The notes: a model not told the origin generated them from the sequence alone. A stretch of 64,000 nt of DNA from Denitrobaculum tricleocarpae (GCF_007004665.1 NZ_ML660062.1:124001-188000), one strand, 5' to 3'; numbered from the stretch's first letter, positions 1 to 8,149 are shown. Made by a program: numbers and translations.

Positions 1-11
1 TACGCATGGAG

Positions 12-668
12 CTAAGCAACCTCCGCCGTCTCGTTATCACCCGCCGAAGCCCCCTCGCGGCGGGCGTCTTTCAGCAGGTTGTAAATGCTGGCGCGCGACA
101 TCCCCAGCGCCTTGGCCGCATAGTCCGGCGAACCCCGCATCTCAAGAATACCAGCCCGGTCAAGCGCCGCGACCAGTGCAACCTTATCGGTCCTGCGCGC
201 CGTCACGAGGGTCACGCCGCGTTCCGACAGTGTTTCGGCGATCAGCGCATTCGCGGCCTCCCGCCAATCCTGCGCGAAGAGAGCCTTCGAGCGCGGCTTT
301 TGCCCAACGGCGCTGAAAGCCGCCAGCAGGTCTGCCGCGGCAGCAAAGGCCGCCGTGCGCATATTCACGCAGATCAGCCCGCTCGGCCGGCGGTCCTCAT
401 CCCGCACCACGGCGGTAAAGGATCGCAAGACTTCGCCGTTCCAGTTTGTCTGCGCGTAGGGTCCGATGATGTCCGCATCATCCACGTCCGCTTCGAGACT
501 TTCGGTCTCAACAAGCGATTCGTCGCCGACGGCACGATTGGAGAGATTCCCCTCAATCCCGACGATTTTTCCGGTCCGCAGGTCATGCAGAACGACCTCC
601 AGCTGGCCCGGGAAAAGCCGCGTCATCAGTCTGCACACCGCGGCATAGTCTGAAGATAAATTGCTCAT
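12..668 (-). CDS. YheO/DauR-type PAS-HTH transcriptional regulator
   Basis: The 218-residue protein has the two-part layout of the YheO/DauR family: an N-terminal YheO-like PAS domain (about residues 5-120) and a C-terminal HTH_22 DNA-binding domain (about 155-210) containing a recognisable helix-turn-helix around AAKALGMSRASIYNLLKD. Members of this family often control amino-acid or amine catabolism; DauR controls D-arginine dehydrogenase in Pseudomonas. It is transcribed away from the IclR gene at 826, leaving a shared 157-bp intergenic region. The FAD oxidoreductase at 2150 is a plausible target, but that link is inferred from proximity only. The start ATG is the only good in-frame one; its ribosome-binding site is weak. 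Confidence 0.85.
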   Translation of the reverse strand: MSNLSSDYAAVCRLMTRLFPGQLEVVLHDLRTGKIVGIEGNLSNRAVGDESLVETESLEADVDDADIIGPYAQTNWNGEVLRSFTAVVRDEDRRPSGLICVNMRTAAFAAAADLLAAFSAVGQKPRSKALFAQDWREAANALIAETLSERGVTLVTARRTDKVALVAALDRAGILEMRGSPDYAAKALGMSRASIYNLLKDARREGASAGDNETAEVA

Positions 669-825
669 AGGATCTATTGAGCAGGAATTTTACAAAATGT
701 CTAATTTTTTATTTTTCATCTTATCGTAACTCGACGCAGGTAGCCCCCGGATACATTCTCCGCTTGTCTTTACACGGAGTTCCGTAATATGGATTTTTGA
801 CCGGTTTGTTTCCAAGAAGTTCAAA

Positions 826-1596
826 ATGACGAAACTGCAGCAGAGCTCGATCGTCCACAAGTGCGCACAGATTCTGGACGTTCTGGCGCACGCGAGACGT
901 CCGCTCGCCTATATGGAAATTGTCGAAAAGACCGGCTTCGTGAAGAGTTCGGCCCACCGGATTCTGGCCGTCATGGAGGGCGAAGGCCTCGTCGAAAAAG
1001 ACGCATCCCTGAAAGCCTACAGGCTGGGTCCCAAGCTTTCCTACTGGGCGCAGACAGCCTGGCGCAAGACGGATCTGCAGGATGTTGCCGGCGCAGAACT
1101 TGAGGCTTTCTGCGAAAAAAACGGTTACAACGTCGCCCTATCGATTCGAGACGACGATAAAGTGCTTTATCTTCGTACCCTCGACTCGGTGCCGGTCCGC
1201 TATGCATCGCGCGCCGGAGAGCGCGCGCCGCTGCACTGCACGGCAGCCGGCAAAGTCTTTCTCGCCCACATGAGCGAGTCGCAGCAGGATCGTCTGATGG
1301 GCGAGCTGAAATTCGAGCGCCTGACGGAAAATACAATCGTCTCCGCCGAGGTTCTGAAACGCGAGTTGAAGCTGACCCGCTTGCGGGGTTATGGCACCGC
1401 GGACCGGGAAGAGTCCCTGCAGGTGGCGGGCGTCGCCGCGCCGATCCTGGATACGGACCGGGCCGTGATGGCAGCCGTCTCGATCTGGTGCCCGGTCGCC
1501 CAGGCGGGCATCGGCGAGCTGCAGCTCATGGCGCCCGAACTGCTTGAGATGACCAAACGCATTTCAGCGCAAATGGGGCATCACATCGGCGCCTAG
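826..1596 (+). CDS. IclR-family transcriptional regulator
   Basis: The 256-residue protein matches IclR regulators along its whole length. A winged HTH at about residues 8-65 (MEIVEKTGFVKSSAHRIL region) is followed by the IclR effector domain at about 80-250, with the usual HCTAAGKVFLA and YGTADREES segments. IclR proteins bind small carboxylates or related catabolites and repress or activate adjacent catabolic genes. The gene is divergent from the YheO-type regulator and lies upstream of the FAD oxidoreductase and TauABC-like genes in the same direction, separated from them by a repeat element whose left end overlaps its stop codon. An imperfect palindrome, ACGGAGTTCCGT, lies about 40 bp upstream of the start and could be an autoregulatory site. 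Confidence 0.9.
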   Translation: MTKLQQSSIVHKCAQILDVLAHARRPLAYMEIVEKTGFVKSSAHRILAVMEGEGLVEKDASLKAYRLGPKLSYWAQTAWRKTDLQDVAGAELEAFCEKNGYNVALSIRDDDKVLYLRTLDSVPVRYASRAGERAPLHCTAAGKVFLAHMSESQQDRLMGELKFERLTENTIVSAEVLKRELKLTRLRGYGTADREESLQVAGVAAPILDTDRAVMAAVSIWCPVAQAGIGELQLMAPELLEMTKRISAQMGHHIGA

Positions 1597-1905
1597 AGCA
1601 TGTTCCGATCATACGGGATCAGTTTGATGGGCTTTGAAGTCTCATTCGGCAAGGCGCGTTGTGAAGCGCGATGCGGCGGCATCCGATGCGGCGGCATCCG
1701 ATGCGGCGGCATCCGATGCGGCGCATCGGGCAAGCAGCGCAACGCCGCCGATGAGCCTTCAAGGCCCACCGTAGGCCGGGCTCTTTTACGCTCTGACTGC
1801 GTTGCGGCTCTTATCCGATGCGCTGCATCGCATTGCGAGCCGCGCCTTGTCAGAACGAAAAATCTTCCCGGTCAAATGATTCCGGATGATCGGAATATGC
1901 TCTAG
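1593..1905. repeat. MITE-like element with 24-bp inverted ends
   Basis: The ends, 1593-1616 and 1882-1905, are inverted repeats matching at 22 of 24 positions (core TAGAGCAT-TTCCGATCAT). Further in, segments around 1648-1690 and 1805-1855 are also imperfectly complementary (both contain AAGGCGCG and GCGATGC), so the whole 313 bp could fold as one long hairpin with an unpaired centre. The left end overlaps the IclR stop codon. No transposase or convincing reading frame is inside. This resembles a miniature inverted-repeat element or a large bacterial palindromic repeat. Confidence 0.65.
1671..1730 (+). repeat. 15-bp tandem repeat (three copies plus a partial one)
   Basis: The unit ATGCGGCGGCATCCG repeats exactly at 1671-1685, 1686-1700 and 1701-1715, followed by a degenerate partial copy. 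The unit is itself nearly palindromic (GATGCGGCGGCATC), so the tract can form small hairpins. It sits inside the MITE-like element and may vary in copy number between strains. Confidence 0.85.
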
Positions 1906-2149
1906 CTCGAAGATTTTCTCGGAACTCTCACGCGCGAAACCCCATGAATCAGCTGCGATCACCCGCAGACTGTAGAGGCTCACGCTTCGCCTTTTTCACA
2001 GACACAACAGAAGGATTCGGATCCCGCTCGAGGACCGGATCAATTCAAATCGACCGGCCTCTGTGGAATTTTGTTTCAATTCTGAATAAAAGAACTTAAG
2101 TTCTGTATTTTAAAACTGTAGCTCATTTGGACTGACAGGAAGCCAAGTT
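1906..2149. promoter_or_regulatory. AT-rich leader with two operator-like palindromes
   Basis: No gene is visible between the repeat element and the FAD oxidoreductase start. Two palindromes lie close together: GAATT-TTGTTTC-AATTC at 2066-2082 and a perfect 14-mer AGAACTTAAGTTCT at 2091-2104. Their spacing and distance (about 50-80 bp) from the start codon at 2150 suit regulator binding around the promoter. The IclR or YheO-type regulator upstream are candidates; the assignment is inference. Confidence 0.5.
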
Positions 2150-3439
2150 ATGAGAACCGACGTCTCAGAAACGGCAGTTTGGAAGGTGACTGCGCCGGAT
2201 CGGCCGGCTGGTTCACCACTGAACGAAGACCTCCGCTGCGACGTTGCCGTGGTCGGGGCCGGCTTTACCGGCCTGCGGGCGGCGATTGCCCTGGCCGAGG
2301 CGGGAAGCCATGTTGCCGTCTTCGACGGCGGCGATGTGGGATATGGCGCCTCGGGCCGGAGTGGCGGGCAGGTGAACCCGATGCTGCCGGTGGCACGGCC
2401 GGAAGACCTGCGCGCGGCGGTTGGAGACACCTACTTCGAGAGAATGGCCCAGGTTTCGCTTGGCTCCGCCGACGAACTCTTCGTACTGGTCCGCAAATAC
2501 AAGATCGACTGCGACGCCCGGCAACATGGCTGGCTTCGCGCAGATCACAGCCACGCAGCGCGGGAACAGGCCCGGGCCGGGGCCAGAGCATGGAACAAGT
2601 TCGGGGCCGGCTTCGAGTTTCTGGAAGCCGAAGACACCCAAAGACTGAGCGGCTCACCCGCCTACCAGTCGGCCACCCTCTCGCCAAGGGGCGGCGCGGT
2701 TCAACCCCTGGCGCTGGTGCGGGGTTTGGCAGATGTTGCCGAATCTCTCGGGGTGAGAATCTACGCGCGCTCGGCGGTCCGGAATCTGGAGCGGCACGAC
2801 CAGCGCTGGAACATGACGGCGGCCGGACAGAGGGTTACGGCAGACAGGGTCCTGCTGGCAACAAACGGCTACACAGACAACCTCTTCAAGGGCCTGAAAC
2901 GCTCGATCCTGCCGCTCAATCCGATCCAGATTGCCACGGATCCGCTTGGCGATAATGAAATCGGCCCGGTTCTGCCCGAGGGCCACACCATTTCAGACAC
3001 CCGGCGCCTGATCATGTACGCCCGGCGCGAACCCGACAATCGGATGGTTTTCGGAGGCATCGGGTACCGGAAACCCTTTGGCGGAGCGGCCAGGTTTAAC
3101 GCGCTGCTTCGAGATGCGCGACGCATTTTCCCGTCGATCCGGCCTGAGAGCTGGCGCTATCGCTGGAGTGGCCAGATCGCAATAACGGACGACCGTATCC
3201 CGCACTTTCACGAACCTGCGCCGGGTCTGGTTGCGGGCCTCGGCTACAACGGGCGCGGCGTGGCCATGTCGCTCGTGATGGGCCGGGTTCTTGCTGAGCG
3301 GCTGCTGGGGGCGGCCCCCGAATCACTGCCCCTGCCGGTCTCACCAATCCATCCCGCGGCATTTCGCAACCTGCAATTGGCAGGGGCCAGCATCGGCATA
3401 TCCGCAATGGCTGTGCGCGACAGGTTTGAGTTTCGTTAA
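2150..3439 (+). CDS. FAD-dependent amine/amino-acid oxidoreductase (DAO family)
   Basis: This 429-residue flavoprotein has the DAO fold signature: a Rossmann motif VVGAGFTGLRAA at about residues 34-45, the GASGRSGGQVNP segment after beta-3, and a C-terminal FAD-binding segment GLGYNGRGVAMS. The layout and length fit the gamma-glutamylputrescine oxidase/glycine oxidase-like subgroup, which oxidises secondary or primary amines to imines with oxygen or a quinone as acceptor. The substrate cannot be read from sequence. It is followed after 177 bp by a TauABC-like importer, which suggests that it oxidises the imported compound. The ATG is preceded by AGGA at suitable distance. Confidence 0.85.
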   Translation: MRTDVSETAVWKVTAPDRPAGSPLNEDLRCDVAVVGAGFTGLRAAIALAEAGSHVAVFDGGDVGYGASGRSGGQVNPMLPVARPEDLRAAVGDTYFERMAQVSLGSADELFVLVRKYKIDCDARQHGWLRADHSHAAREQARAGARAWNKFGAGFEFLEAEDTQRLSGSPAYQSATLSPRGGAVQPLALVRGLADVAESLGVRIYARSAVRNLERHDQRWNMTAAGQRVTADRVLLATNGYTDNLFKGLKRSILPLNPIQIATDPLGDNEIGPVLPEGHTISDTRRLIMYARREPDNRMVFGGIGYRKPFGGAARFNALLRDARRIFPSIRPESWRYRWSGQIAITDDRIPHFHEPAPGLVAGLGYNGRGVAMSLVMGRVLAERLLGAAPESLPLPVSPIHPAAFRNLQLAGASIGISAMAVRDRFEFR

Positions 3440-3560
3440 ACGATATCCGCCACTTACGAGAGAGGAGAAGCAAAAAAGATTGACCTGCCCGAGTTCCTCG
3501 ATAACTGTCAAAAAAACGTCTCGCACCGGTGCAGGTGTGAAGGCGAGAACAAGGCGAAGG

Positions 3561-3591
3561 GTTCCGCGTCATTTTCAAACGGACGCGGAAC
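3561..3591 (+). promoter_or_regulatory. Perfect 10-bp hairpin upstream of tauA-like gene
   Basis: GTTCCGCGTC (3561-3570) and GACGCGGAAC (3582-3591) are exact reverse complements around an 11-nt loop, ending 25 bp before the TauA-like start codon. A short TTTT follows at 3597. It could end transcription from the oxidoreductase gene, stabilise the transporter mRNA or act as an operator; the sequence alone does not decide. Confidence 0.55.
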
Positions 3592-3616
3592 AGAAGTTTT
3601 AACTGGGAGAGCAAAG

Positions 3617-4600
3617 ATGAAAAAAATGCTAGTTTCAGCGGCAGCGGCGGTGATGGCGCTGTCCGTATCCTCGGCCAAAGCAATGGACGAGATCACGGTC
3701 GCTTACTTCCTCGAGTGGCCGATGCCAATGCTGGCCGCGAAGGCGGATGGCACCTACGAGCGCGAGCTCGGCGTAAAGATCAACTGGCGCTCGTTCGAAA
3801 CCGGCACCGCCATGTCAGCCGCAATGGCCTCGGGTGACGTCCAGATCTCGGTCAGCCAGGGTCTGCCGCCCTTCGTTGTCGCAGCTTCGGCGGGCCAGGA
3901 CATCCAGGTTCTCGACGTGGCCGTGAGCTATTCGGACAACGACAACTGCGTCGTCCATGGTGACCTGGAAGTCGATAAGGCTTCCGCGTCGGAGTTGGCC
4001 GGGAAGAAAGTGGCCGTGCCCCTGGGGACCGCGGCGCATTACGGTTTCCTGCGCCAGATGGACCACTTCGGCATCGATATCGCCAGCCTCGACGTGGTGA
4101 ACATGCCCCCACCCGAGGGCGCTGCGGCCCTGGCCCAGAAGGCGGTCGACTTTGCCTGTGGCTATGGCGGCGGCCTTACCCGGATGAAGGAACACGGCAA
4201 CGTGCTGCTGACGGGTGCGGAGAAGGAAGAGCTTGGTATTCTGGTGTTCGACGTCACCTCGGCTCCGGCGGCTTTCGTGGCTGAAAACCCCGATCTGGTG
4301 TCGAAGTTCCTGGGTGTCACCGCGACAACCAACGCAAAGTGGAACGCCAGCAAAGACGAAGCCATGCTGGAAGTCATCGCCAAGGAAGCCGGCATGGACC
4401 TGGAAGCCGCCAAAGGCGCCATTGCCACGATGTCCTTCCCGTCTGCTGAAGAGCAGCTCTCAGAGAAATGGCTTGGCGGCAACGCGCAGACCTTCATGAA
4501 GGGTGTAGCGGACGTCTTTGTCGAGGCAGGCTCGATCGACAAAGCCCTTGATACTTACGAGAACGCGGTCAACGCAGGTCCTTTGGGCGAGTCTCAGTAA
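3617..4600 (+). CDS. TauA-like ABC transporter substrate-binding protein
   Basis: The 327-residue protein starts with a clear Sec signal peptide (MKKMLVSAAAAVMALSVSSAKA, cleavage likely after residue 22) and then follows the taurine/sulfonate/nitrate-type periplasmic binding fold (VAYFLEWPMPMLAAKADG, GVKINWRSFETG, GDVQISVSQGLPPFVVAASAG). It resembles the taurine-binding proteins of marine alphaproteobacteria. No taurine-pyruvate aminotransferase, taurine dehydrogenase or sulfoacetaldehyde acetyltransferase is nearby, so the substrate is left open. A strong ribosome-binding site GGGAGAG precedes the start. A stem-loop directly after the stop codon separates it from the ATPase gene and probably lets this subunit be made in excess. 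Confidence 0.88.
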   Translation: MKKMLVSAAAAVMALSVSSAKAMDEITVAYFLEWPMPMLAAKADGTYERELGVKINWRSFETGTAMSAAMASGDVQISVSQGLPPFVVAASAGQDIQVLDVAVSYSDNDNCVVHGDLEVDKASASELAGKKVAVPLGTAAHYGFLRQMDHFGIDIASLDVVNMPPPEGAAALAQKAVDFACGYGGGLTRMKEHGNVLLTGAEKEELGILVFDVTSAPAAFVAENPDLVSKFLGVTATTNAKWNASKDEAMLEVIAKEAGMDLEAAKGAIATMSFPSAEEQLSEKWLGGNAQTFMKGVADVFVEAGSIDKALDTYENAVNAGPLGESQ

Positions 4601-4611
4601 GCTGGAAATCC

Positions 4612-4637
4612 GGGCCTGGAGAGCAATCTCCAGGCCC
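4612..4637 (+). terminator. GCAA-tetraloop hairpin between tauA-like and tauB-like genes
   Basis: GGGCCTGGAGA (4612-4622), loop GCAA, and TCTCCAGGCCC (4627-4637) form a perfect 11-bp stem 11 bp after the TauA-like stop codon, followed only by ATTTTC. The weak T-tract suggests partial termination or 3'-end protection, as is common after substrate-binding protein genes. Confidence 0.7.
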
Positions 4638-4662
4638 ATTTTCATGAATGGGGGCGAGAGCA

Positions 4663-5469
4663 ATGACTGCACTTACGATCGAAGACGTTTCGATGCGTTT
4701 TGAGCTGCCGAACGGCGCGTCGGTACAGGCACTAAAGAATATCAACCTGGATATCGGAACCGGTGAGCTGATGTCCGTGCTGGGTCCATCGGGCTGCGGA
4801 AAAACAACACTTCTGAACATCGTTGCGGGCTTCCTGGCACCGACCGAGGGCATCATCAAATTGGGGAACGAGGTGGTGCACGGCCCCGGACCGGAGCGCG
4901 GCATGGTGTTCCAGCAGGGCGCCTTGTTCGAGTGGATGAACGTGCGCAAGAATATCGGTTTCGGACCCGCAATGAAGGGCGCGCCACGCGCTGAGACCGA
5001 GGCGCGGGTCACGGAGCTTCTGGAGATCGTTGGCCTCCACGACTTCGGCGAAAAGATGATCTATGAACTCTCCGGCGGCATGCAGCAGCGCGTCGCTCTG
5101 GCCCGTTGCCTGGCCAATGATCCGGAAGTGATCCTGATGGATGAGCCGCTCGGCGCACTCGACGCGCTGACCCGGGAAAAAATGCAGTCCCTGGTTCTGG
5201 AAATCTGGAAAAAGACCGGCACCACCATCATCCTGATCACACACTCCGTGGAAGAAGCCTTGCTGCTGGGTGAACGGCTTCTGGTCATGGCGCCGCGGCC
5301 TGGCCGGATCCACAAGGAATACCGTTTGCCCTTTGCCGAAATGGGCGTTGGTGCCGATCTGCGCGAAGTGAAGCACCATGAAGACTACAGCACGACGCGC
5401 GAAGAGATCCTGTCGATGATCTGGGATATGGAAGAGGAAATCATGGGCAGAGGCGAGACCGCGGCATGA
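4663..5469 (+). CDS. TauB-like ABC transporter ATPase
   Basis: The 268-residue protein has all ABC ATPase motifs: Walker A GPSGCGKTT (about residues 41-49), signature LSGGMQQRVALARCL, Walker B VILMDEPLGALD and the H-loop ITHSVEEA. It belongs to the nitrate/sulfonate/taurine class and would energise import of the TauA-like ligand. The ATG at 4663 is preferred because GGGGCGAGAG precedes it, whereas the in-frame ATG at 4648 lies just after the hairpin with no ribosome-binding site. Its stop overlaps the permease start by ATGA, indicating translational coupling. Confidence 0.9.
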   Translation: MTALTIEDVSMRFELPNGASVQALKNINLDIGTGELMSVLGPSGCGKTTLLNIVAGFLAPTEGIIKLGNEVVHGPGPERGMVFQQGALFEWMNVRKNIGFGPAMKGAPRAETEARVTELLEIVGLHDFGEKMIYELSGGMQQRVALARCLANDPEVILMDEPLGALDALTREKMQSLVLEIWKKTGTTIILITHSVEEALLLGERLLVMAPRPGRIHKEYRLPFAEMGVGADLREVKHHEDYSTTREEILSMIWDMEEEIMGRGETAA

Positions 5470-6731
5470 CTATTCTTCTCATCTACATCGCAATCTTCGT
5501 CGGCGCGTTTTTTGCCGTCAAAGCGGTTGCAGGCCATCTGACCAAGCGGTCCGACTTCACCTCCAGGAAGACCGTCACCTTCGGCGACGAGAGCGCGGTC
5601 ACGGCGAACCGGGCCGCCTCGGTCATCTCGGTGATCGCCATTTTCCTGATCTGGGGCGCCTTCACCGGATCAAGCCTGTCACCAATCCATGCTCCCGGAC
5701 CCTTCGTCGGCGACGCGACCTTCACTTACACAGTCGAGACGCCCGACGGTCAACGGGACGACGGGACCGTCCACGTGAGGGTCTTTCCCCGGGACGCGGC
5801 GGCGGACGTGCCGGAAATAGAACCGGGAGACGGCTTCGCCAAGGACGATGCGGCAAAGGTCGCCGCCTGGCGGTCCGTCCTGATCCGGGTCGACAGAAAC
5901 GACGAAATCGGCAGAGACCAAGGCGCCAAGGTTGTCGCCATCGACGGCCAGGCCATTGCGCCGGGCGAGACGGTCCAGGTCGCCTCGGGCGAGGTCACAC
6001 TCACGCCGAAGGGAACGCCTAACTATAAACCGGAGCAGGGCTGGCAGATGGAGCCGGTCTGGCTGCCGCCGCCCGAGGCCGTTGCCGGGCGCGTTATCGA
6101 GATCATGGGCGGCGGCTACCAGAACTTTACTCTGGCCGAACACGTGGGCTGGTCGCTGTTCCGCGTGATCGCCGGTTTCCTGGCAGGCGCACTGGTTGGA
6201 ATACCCCTTGGCTATGCCATGGGCCTGAGCGACTGGTTCCGGGGCTGGTTCGATCCGATCGTCGAGTTTATGCGGCCTGTACCGCCCCTGGCCTTGATCC
6301 CGCTGGTGATCATCTGGGCGGGGATCGGTGAGGTCGGCAAGGTCATCCTGCTGTTCCTCGCGGCGCTCTGGATCATGACCATTGCCGCCCGCGCCGGTGT
6401 ATCGGGCGTGCGGATATCGAAGATCCATGCGGCCTATTCTCTGGGCGCTTCGAAGTGGCAGATCCTCCGGCATGTCATTGTTCCGAACTCGCTGCCGGAA
6501 ATCTTCACCGGCGCGCGTGTGGCAATGGGCGTCTGTTGGGGAACGGTTGTCGCCGCCGAACTGGTCGCCGCCGAGAAAGGCGCCGGCATGATGATCATGG
6601 TTGCGTCACGCTTCCAGCTCACCGACATCGTGATCATGGGTATCATTCTGATCGGCGTCATCGGTTACGCGATCGATATTCTCATGCGCATGGCCGAAAA
6701 CTGGCTGATCCCCTGGAAAGGCCGCGGCTGA
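5466..6731 (+). CDS. TauC-like ABC permease with a large N-terminal insertion
   Basis: The C-terminal half (from about residue 200, VWLPPPEAVAGR) is a normal TauC/SsuC permease with a BPD_transp_1 domain and the EAA loop around SLGASKWQILRHVIVPNSLPE. Ahead of it lie a TM helix (1-22), a cytoplasmic-looking stretch, a second TM helix (about 50-67) and about 130 hydrophilic residues. Ordinary TauC proteins are about 250-290 residues, so this 421-residue form has an extra non-cytoplasmic domain between its first membrane helices and the core. Similar long permeases are annotated in some Rhodobacterales tau operons. The extra part might dock the binding protein; that is inference. Confidence 0.88.
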   Translation: MTILLIYIAIFVGAFFAVKAVAGHLTKRSDFTSRKTVTFGDESAVTANRAASVISVIAIFLIWGAFTGSSLSPIHAPGPFVGDATFTYTVETPDGQRDDGTVHVRVFPRDAAADVPEIEPGDGFAKDDAAKVAAWRSVLIRVDRNDEIGRDQGAKVVAIDGQAIAPGETVQVASGEVTLTPKGTPNYKPEQGWQMEPVWLPPPEAVAGRVIEIMGGGYQNFTLAEHVGWSLFRVIAGFLAGALVGIPLGYAMGLSDWFRGWFDPIVEFMRPVPPLALIPLVIIWAGIGEVGKVILLFLAALWIMTIAARAGVSGVRISKIHAAYSLGASKWQILRHVIVPNSLPEIFTGARVAMGVCWGTVVAAELVAAEKGAGMMIMVASRFQLTDIVIMGIILIGVIGYAIDILMRMAENWLIPWKGRG

Positions 6732-6762
6732 CGCCTGCCGCTGCAAAGCCAGCTTTGAACAG

Positions 6763-6797
6763 TCGGCCTCCAATCGATGCGGTTGGAGGCCGATTTT
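6763..6797 (+). terminator. Rho-independent terminator after the tau-like operon
   Basis: TCGGCCTCCAA (6763-6773) and TTGGAGGCCGA (6783-6793) form an 11-bp perfect stem with a 9-nt loop, followed by TTTT. It lies 32 bp after the permease stop and before the convergent AraC gene. Confidence 0.85.
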
Positions 6798-6833
6798 GGT
6801 TCCAGACGGGTGAACGGAAACAGGCTGTTGTTG

Positions 6834-7739
6834 CTACAGGGACTTGTGCAGCCGCACGTAACGCGCCGGGGTGATGCCATGGGCCGATTTAAACATGCGG
6901 GTGAAATGCGCCTGATCAGCGAAACCGGCTTCGACCGCCAGTTCCGCCAGCGAGCCCTCGCGGCTCAAGCGGCAACGCGCGAAATCCAGGCGGCGCGCCA
7001 GGGAATAGCGGTAGGGGCTGTTGCCGTAGGCCGCGCGGAACTGACGTGCGAGATCGTAACGGCTCAGTCCGCTGACGCCCTCCAATTCCGACGAGGAAAC
7101 GACACGGTCGAACGCGGCGTCCAGGAATTCTCTGACACGCTGCAAGGCAGGAAGATCCAGACTTCGTCCCGACGCACGCGCAACGCTGCGCGGGTCATTC
7201 CGCCGCAGCCCCTCAGCCAGTTCCAGGATAAGGCTGTCTGTGGCAAGCGGTTCCAAACCAGCAGCACGGCCATCATCGAACGCCGATGCGATCACACGCG
7301 CCAATTTGGGATCACTGGAAACAGCATCGGGAACAAAAGGAAGGACGGCATCACTGGAGAGCGAACGTACGGCTTCGAAGAGACGCACGGGTGACACGTA
7401 CAGCATGCGGTAACCGAAGCCCTCGTCGCTTCCGGCGTGACCGTCATGAACTTCGTCGGGATGTAAAACGATGACCTTACCCGCGGTACTGACCTGCGCG
7501 GCGCCCCGGTAATCGAAGGCCTGCACACCGAGATAGGTCAAACCGATGGCGTAGGTGTCATGACGGTGCTTGTCGTAGGCATGTCCCTGGAACCAGGCTT
7601 CGAACAATTCCAGACCCGGCGCCGAGGCGACGTTACGGAACCAGTCGCGTCTTGGCCGCTGCGCGACAGAAGCGTGCCCGCACAAACGTTCAATACCTTC
7701 GCCGCCCGATCTGTTTTTCTTACCGGTCATGAATTCCAC
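6834..7739 (-). CDS. AraC-family transcriptional regulator
   Basis: This 301-residue protein has an N-terminal AraC-type cupin ligand domain (FEAWFQGHAYDKHRHDTYAIG, then VLHPDEVHDGHAG) and a C-terminal double HTH (about residues 205-295; ADQAHFTRMFKSAHGITPARY is the second helix-turn-helix region). It is divergent from the small cupin gene at 7778 with only 38 bp between them and convergent with the tau-like operon. It may control the cupin/LysE pair. An alternative start 9 bp downstream (MTGKK) is possible because neither has a good ribosome-binding site. Confidence 0.9.
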   Translation of the reverse strand: MEFMTGKKNRSGGEGIERLCGHASVAQRPRRDWFRNVASAPGLELFEAWFQGHAYDKHRHDTYAIGLTYLGVQAFDYRGAAQVSTAGKVIVLHPDEVHDGHAGSDEGFGYRMLYVSPVRLFEAVRSLSSDAVLPFVPDAVSSDPKLARVIASAFDDGRAAGLEPLATDSLILELAEGLRRNDPRSVARASGRSLDLPALQRVREFLDAAFDRVVSSSELEGVSGLSRYDLARQFRAAYGNSPYRYSLARRLDFARCRLSREGSLAELAVEAGFADQAHFTRMFKSAHGITPARYVRLHKSL

Positions 7740-7777
7740 AAGAGGACGCCGTCCTCAAACAGATAGGATACCCACGC

Positions 7778-8149
7778 ATGTCTTACGAGCCCGGCACAAT
7801 AAACCTGGCTGAAAAGTTCAGCAAATTCTCCGAGCACTGGTCACCGAAAGTCATCGGCCAACTCAACGACCTGCACATCAAGATCGCGAAGATCCAGGGC
7901 GAATTCGTCTGGCATGCCCACGAGGATACCGACGAGCTTTTCATGGTCAACAAAGGCCGGCTGACGATTCGCTACCGGGACGGCGACGCCAGGCTGACGC
8001 CAGGTGATATCCACGTTGTGCCGAAGGGAGTCGAACATCTGCCCGTGGCCGAGGAGGAATGCGAGATCATCATGATCGAACCGGCCGGCACCTTGAACAC
8101 GGGCAATGCAGATGACGGCCGGACGGTCGAGGACCCGCCCTGGATCTGA
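7778..8149 (+). CDS. Small single-domain cupin protein
   Basis: The 123-residue protein is a single conserved-barrel cupin. Metal-ligand candidates are visible as H46, H48 and E53 (HAHEDTDE) and H88 (GVEHLP). Small cupins of this type include isomerases, dioxygenases and proteins of unknown role, and they often sit beside AraC regulators and LysE exporters as here. The ATG follows AGGAT at suitable spacing. A specific reaction cannot be assigned. Confidence 0.85.
   Translation: MSYEPGTINLAEKFSKFSEHWSPKVIGQLNDLHIKIAKIQGEFVWHAHEDTDELFMVNKGRLTIRYRDGDARLTPGDIHVVPKGVEHLPVAEEECEIIMIEPAGTLNTGNADDGRTVEDPPWI

Noticed and set aside
1600..1905. A 101-codon frame with CGGIRCGGIRCGG-type repeats.
   Set aside because: It is generated by the 15-bp tandem repeat inside the MITE-like element and has no ribosome-binding site.
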